A program made the translations under genes and the position numbers. A DNA stretch of 64,000 bases from MedAcidi-G1 sp002713545. Its GTDB lineage: Bacteria > Actinomycetota > Acidimicrobiia > Acidimicrobiales > MedAcidi-G1. The DNA lies in the NCBI GenBank assembly GCA_964013895.1, contig CAXGYF010000001.1, positions 1 to 64,000 of the forward strand, written 5' to 3'. A model generated the notes under the pieces. The model saw only the letters and a program-made list of their open reading frames with translations, searched no databases and was not told the DNA's origin. Numbering within the stretch: position 1 is the stretch's first letter; each line of letters starts with the position of its first letter. Of this stretch, positions 61,571 to 64,000 are shown in pieces.

Positions 61571-64000
61571 ATGCCGAAAGAAATTCCAGATAGAGCCCAA
61601 GTTGTAATAGTCGGAGGCGGAATAATCGGTGCGAGCATTGCATACCATTTAACAAAACGAGGAATCTTTGACGTCGTTATTCTTGAACAGGGGCAACTGA
61701 CTGGGGGTACAACTTGGCATGCCGCCGGTCTGGTTTCTCAGCTTAAATCGACTTACTCACTGACTAAATTAGCTACATATTCTGCTCAATTATTTGAAGA
61801 GCTAGAAGAAGAAACCGGACAAGCAACCGGTTATAGAACACCGGGCTCAATTTCAGTTGCTGCGGACCAAGAAAGATGGGAAGAGCTCAAAAGAGGGATT
61901 TCTATGGCTTCAACAGTTGGTGTTGAAATTCGTGAAATAGAAATGGATGAATTAAAAGAATTTTGGCCACTAATAGATCTTGACGATTTAGTAGGGGCTC
62001 TCTACATTCCAAAAGATGGCGTCACTTCACCAGTAGATACAACTATGGCATTAATAAAAGGGGCTAGGAATGGTGGCGCTCAGGTTTTCGAAGGCATATC
62101 TGTCAAATCGCTAACTAAGAAAAACGGTGTTTGTACAGGTGTCGAAACCGAAGATGGTCTGAGAATTGAAGCTGAAACTGTTGTAATGGCCGGAGGTATG
62201 TGGACGAGACAGTTAGCTGAGACGATCGGAGTTAATGTTCCGCTGCAGGCCTGTGAACATTTTTATATAGTTACCGAACCATTGGAACAAATTCCAAAGG
62301 GTATGCCCACTCTTCGGGATCCCGGGAATTACACATATTTCAAAGAGGAGACTGGCAAAATAATGGCAGGCTTTTTTGAACCACGAGCGAAAATATGGAA
62401 TCTTGAAGAGATACCAAGAGATTTTTCATTTGGAACTCTCCCTGAAGATTGGGAGCATATAGGTCCAATATTTGAATCTGCCTGTCGAAGGGTTCCAGCT
62501 TTAGCCGAAACGGGCATTCAACTTTTTTTTAATGGACCAGAAGCTTTTACACCTGACGGAACTTTCTATTTAGGAGAATCGCCTGAAGTTGAAAAATGTT
62601 TTGTTGCATCAGGTTTCAACTCGGTCGGCATTCAAAGTGCTGGTGGTGTTGGCTGGGTTCTTGCAGACTGGATAATTGATGGGCAAGCACCCATGGATTT
62701 AACGGCTGTAGATATTTCGCGTGCATCTAGCTTTCAAAGCGACCTTTCTTATCTTGAAGATCGTATTTCAGAATCGCTCGGACTTCTATATGCAATGCAT
62801 TGGCCTTTCAGACAATACGAATCAGCAAGAGGTATACGAACCAGCGCTCTTCACGATCATTTGGATTCAGAAGGTGCAGTATTCGGTGAAACGGCAGGCT
62901 GGGAGCGTCCTAACTGGTATGCGAAAAAAGGACAAGACCGTGTGTATGAATACTCTTACGGGAAACAAAACTGGCACACAAATATGCTTGCTGAATGTAA
63001 AACAGTTAGAGAGGCTGTTGGGGTTTTTGATCAAAGTTCTTTTGCGAAATTCTCTGTAACAGGAACTGAGGCGTTAGAAGTTTTAAATTCAATTAGTGCG
63101 AATGAAATAGATGTTGAACCTGGTCGCGGGGTTTACACCCAATGGCTCAACAATCGTGGTGGAATAGAAGCTGATTTAACTGTAAATAGAATTGAAGAAA
63201 ACAAATTTTGGGTTATTACCTCTGCTGCTTCTCAAACTAAAGACCTTGCATGGTTGACACGAGCCGGTAAGGAAAAATCTGTAAAAATTGAAGACATTAC
63301 TGAAGATTTTTCGGTAATTGGAGTTATGGGACCTAATGCAAGAAAGACTTTGAGTCCTATTTCTTCTATTGACTTATCAAATGAAAGCTTCTCTTTTGGA
63401 TCTATAAAACCTTTAAAAATTGCTGGTATTGATTGTCAAGCTCTACGGATGAGTTATGTAGGTGAACTTGGCTGGGAGCTGTACATTCCGACAATCAACG
63501 CCGTAAATGTTTTTGAAGAAATTTTGCTATCAGGCAGGGCCTACGAAATTGGTCTAGCTGGTTACCATGCTATGAACTCTCTAAGGCTGGAATCAGGTTA
63601 TAGACATTGGGGTCATGACATTACAGCTATGGATACTCCTCTTGAAGCCGGATTAAGTTTTGCTGTGGCTTGGGATAAGCCAAATGGGTTCGTTGGGAAA
63701 GGCCCTCTAATCAGTCAGCGGGGCCAGGTTAGAACAAAAAAGCTACTCCAATTCAGAATTGAAGATCAGGAAATCTTGACCTATCACGACGATCCCATTT
63801 TCCGCGACGGGGAGCTCATAGGAACATCGACTGGAGGGATGTGGAGTTACACAGAAGACCGATGTCTTACTATGGGATATGCCCATAATAAAGATGGTGT
63901 TACCCAATCTTGGATTGATTCAGGAACATGGGAAATTGAAGTGGCAACTCGTCGTTTAAAAGTAACTCCCTCTATAAAAAGTTTCTATGATCCAACTAAA
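61571..64000 (+). CDS. Sarcosine/dimethylglycine dehydrogenase-like FAD protein (3' end beyond window)
   Basis: An open frame of 810 residues with no stop before the window end. The N-terminal half is a DAO-type FAD oxidoreductase: VVIVGGGIIGASIAYHL at residues 11-27, then TTWHAAG with His50, which in dimethylglycine dehydrogenase is the covalent FAD attachment point. The C-terminal half is a GcvT-like aminomethyltransferase fold (FDQSSFAKFSVTGTEALEVLN, GVYTQWLNNRGGIEADLT, VIGVMGPNARKTL, LRMSYVGELGWELYIP) that would pass the released one-carbon unit to tetrahydrofolate. The last visible residues (SFYDPTK) are the usual end of the family, so only a few codons are missing. Divergent from the Rieske gene. 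Confidence 0.92.
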   Translation, partial: MPKEIPDRAQVVIVGGGIIGASIAYHLTKRGIFDVVILEQGQLTGGTTWHAAGLVSQLKSTYSLTKLATYSAQLFEELEEETGQATGYRTPGSISVAADQERWEELKRGISMASTVGVEIREIEMDELKEFWPLIDLDDLVGALYIPKDGVTSPVDTTMALIKGARNGGAQVFEGISVKSLTKKNGVCTGVETEDGLRIEAETVVMAGGMWTRQLAETIGVNVPLQACEHFYIVTEPLEQIPKGMPTLRDPGNYTYFKEETGKIMAGFFEPRAKIWNLEEIPRDFSFGTLPEDWEHIGPIFESACRRVPALAETGIQLFFNGPEAFTPDGTFYLGESPEVEKCFVASGFNSVGIQSAGGVGWVLADWIIDGQAPMDLTAVDISRASSFQSDLSYLEDRISESLGLLYAMHWPFRQYESARGIRTSALHDHLDSEGAVFGETAGWERPNWYAKKGQDRVYEYSYGKQNWHTNMLAECKTVREAVGVFDQSSFAKFSVTGTEALEVLNSISANEIDVEPGRGVYTQWLNNRGGIEADLTVNRIEENKFWVITSAASQTKDLAWLTRAGKEKSVKIEDITEDFSVIGVMGPNARKTLSPISSIDLSNESFSFGSIKPLKIAGIDCQALRMSYVGELGWELYIPTINAVNVFEEILLSGRAYEIGLAGYHAMNSLRLESGYRHWGHDITAMDTPLEAGLSFAVAWDKPNGFVGKGPLISQRGQVRTKKLLQFRIEDQEILTYHDDPIFRDGELIGTSTGGMWSYTEDRCLTMGYAHNKDGVTQSWIDSGTWEIEVATRRLKVTPSIKSFYDPTK

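Overview
The window is AT-rich (roughly 40% GC by eye), almost entirely coding, and carries about 53 protein genes. No tRNA, rRNA, CRISPR array or insertion sequence was seen, and no gene-free stretch exceeds 300 bases. The gene content suggests a streamlined free-living, probably marine, actinobacterium of the Acidimicrobiia type: several bacterial P450s, many SDRs, an LLM flavin enzyme, PEP-synthase-like mobile-domain proteins, and a deoC gene beside two aldehyde dehydrogenases. A SAR202-type Chloroflexi origin is the main alternative. The taxonomy is inference from gene content only.

Region 1 (1-21437) is a catabolic accessory region. It holds three cytochromes P450, four SDRs, an acyl-CoA dehydrogenase, a CaiB/BaiF CoA-transferase, a MaoC hydratase, a Rieske oxygenase, a nitroreductase, a molybdopterin oxidoreductase, two epoxide hydrolases of unrelated folds, and two rifampin-phosphotransferase-like proteins that lack the ATP-binding domain. 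The most striking gene is a carboxymuconolactone-decarboxylase/AhpD-like protein at 16915-17421. Its CxxC motif is interrupted by an in-frame TGA that reads as CxxU, with a bacterial-SECIS-like hairpin just downstream. The set looks like a machine for oxidising a cyclic or terpenoid-like substrate and passing it to acyl-CoA chemistry. The region ends in a strong GC-rich terminator hairpin (21457-21485).

Region 2 (21507-31254, all minus strand) is a pyrimidine-base catabolic operon: a THI5/NMT1-type ABC importer, an LLM flavin oxidoreductase, (methyl)malonate-semialdehyde dehydrogenase, dihydropyrimidinase, a class III aminotransferase and beta-ureidopropionase. No dihydropyrimidine dehydrogenase is present. 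Region 3 (31371-45941) is mixed: RmuC, a glutamine-amidotransferase hydrolase, an alpha/beta hydrolase, a methyltransferase, an MFS exporter plus aminotransferase, a PhyH-type oxygenase, an APC permease fused to a degenerate EIIA-like and an RCK_C-like domain, a third epoxide hydrolase, a VapBC-type toxin-antitoxin pair, and an acyl-CoA dehydrogenase overlapping an alkylsulfatase.

Region 4 (46000-55521) follows a heme A synthase gene and is a nucleoside-scavenging cluster: cytidine deaminase, thymidine phosphorylase, two aldehyde dehydrogenases (one a short form without catalytic Cys), deoxyribose-phosphate aldolase, a phosphopentomutase-like mutase, purine nucleoside phosphorylase and PsuG. 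It should feed free bases to region 2 and acetaldehyde plus glyceraldehyde-3-phosphate to central metabolism. Region 5 (55518-59895) encodes an acetoin-dehydrogenase-type E1alpha/E1beta/AcoX/E2 operon with a FadR-like palindrome upstream. Region 6 (60061-64000) is a divergent pair, a Rieske oxygenase and a sarcosine/dimethylglycine-dehydrogenase-like flavoprotein truncated by the window end, which suggests N-methyl amine (betaine-like) demethylation.
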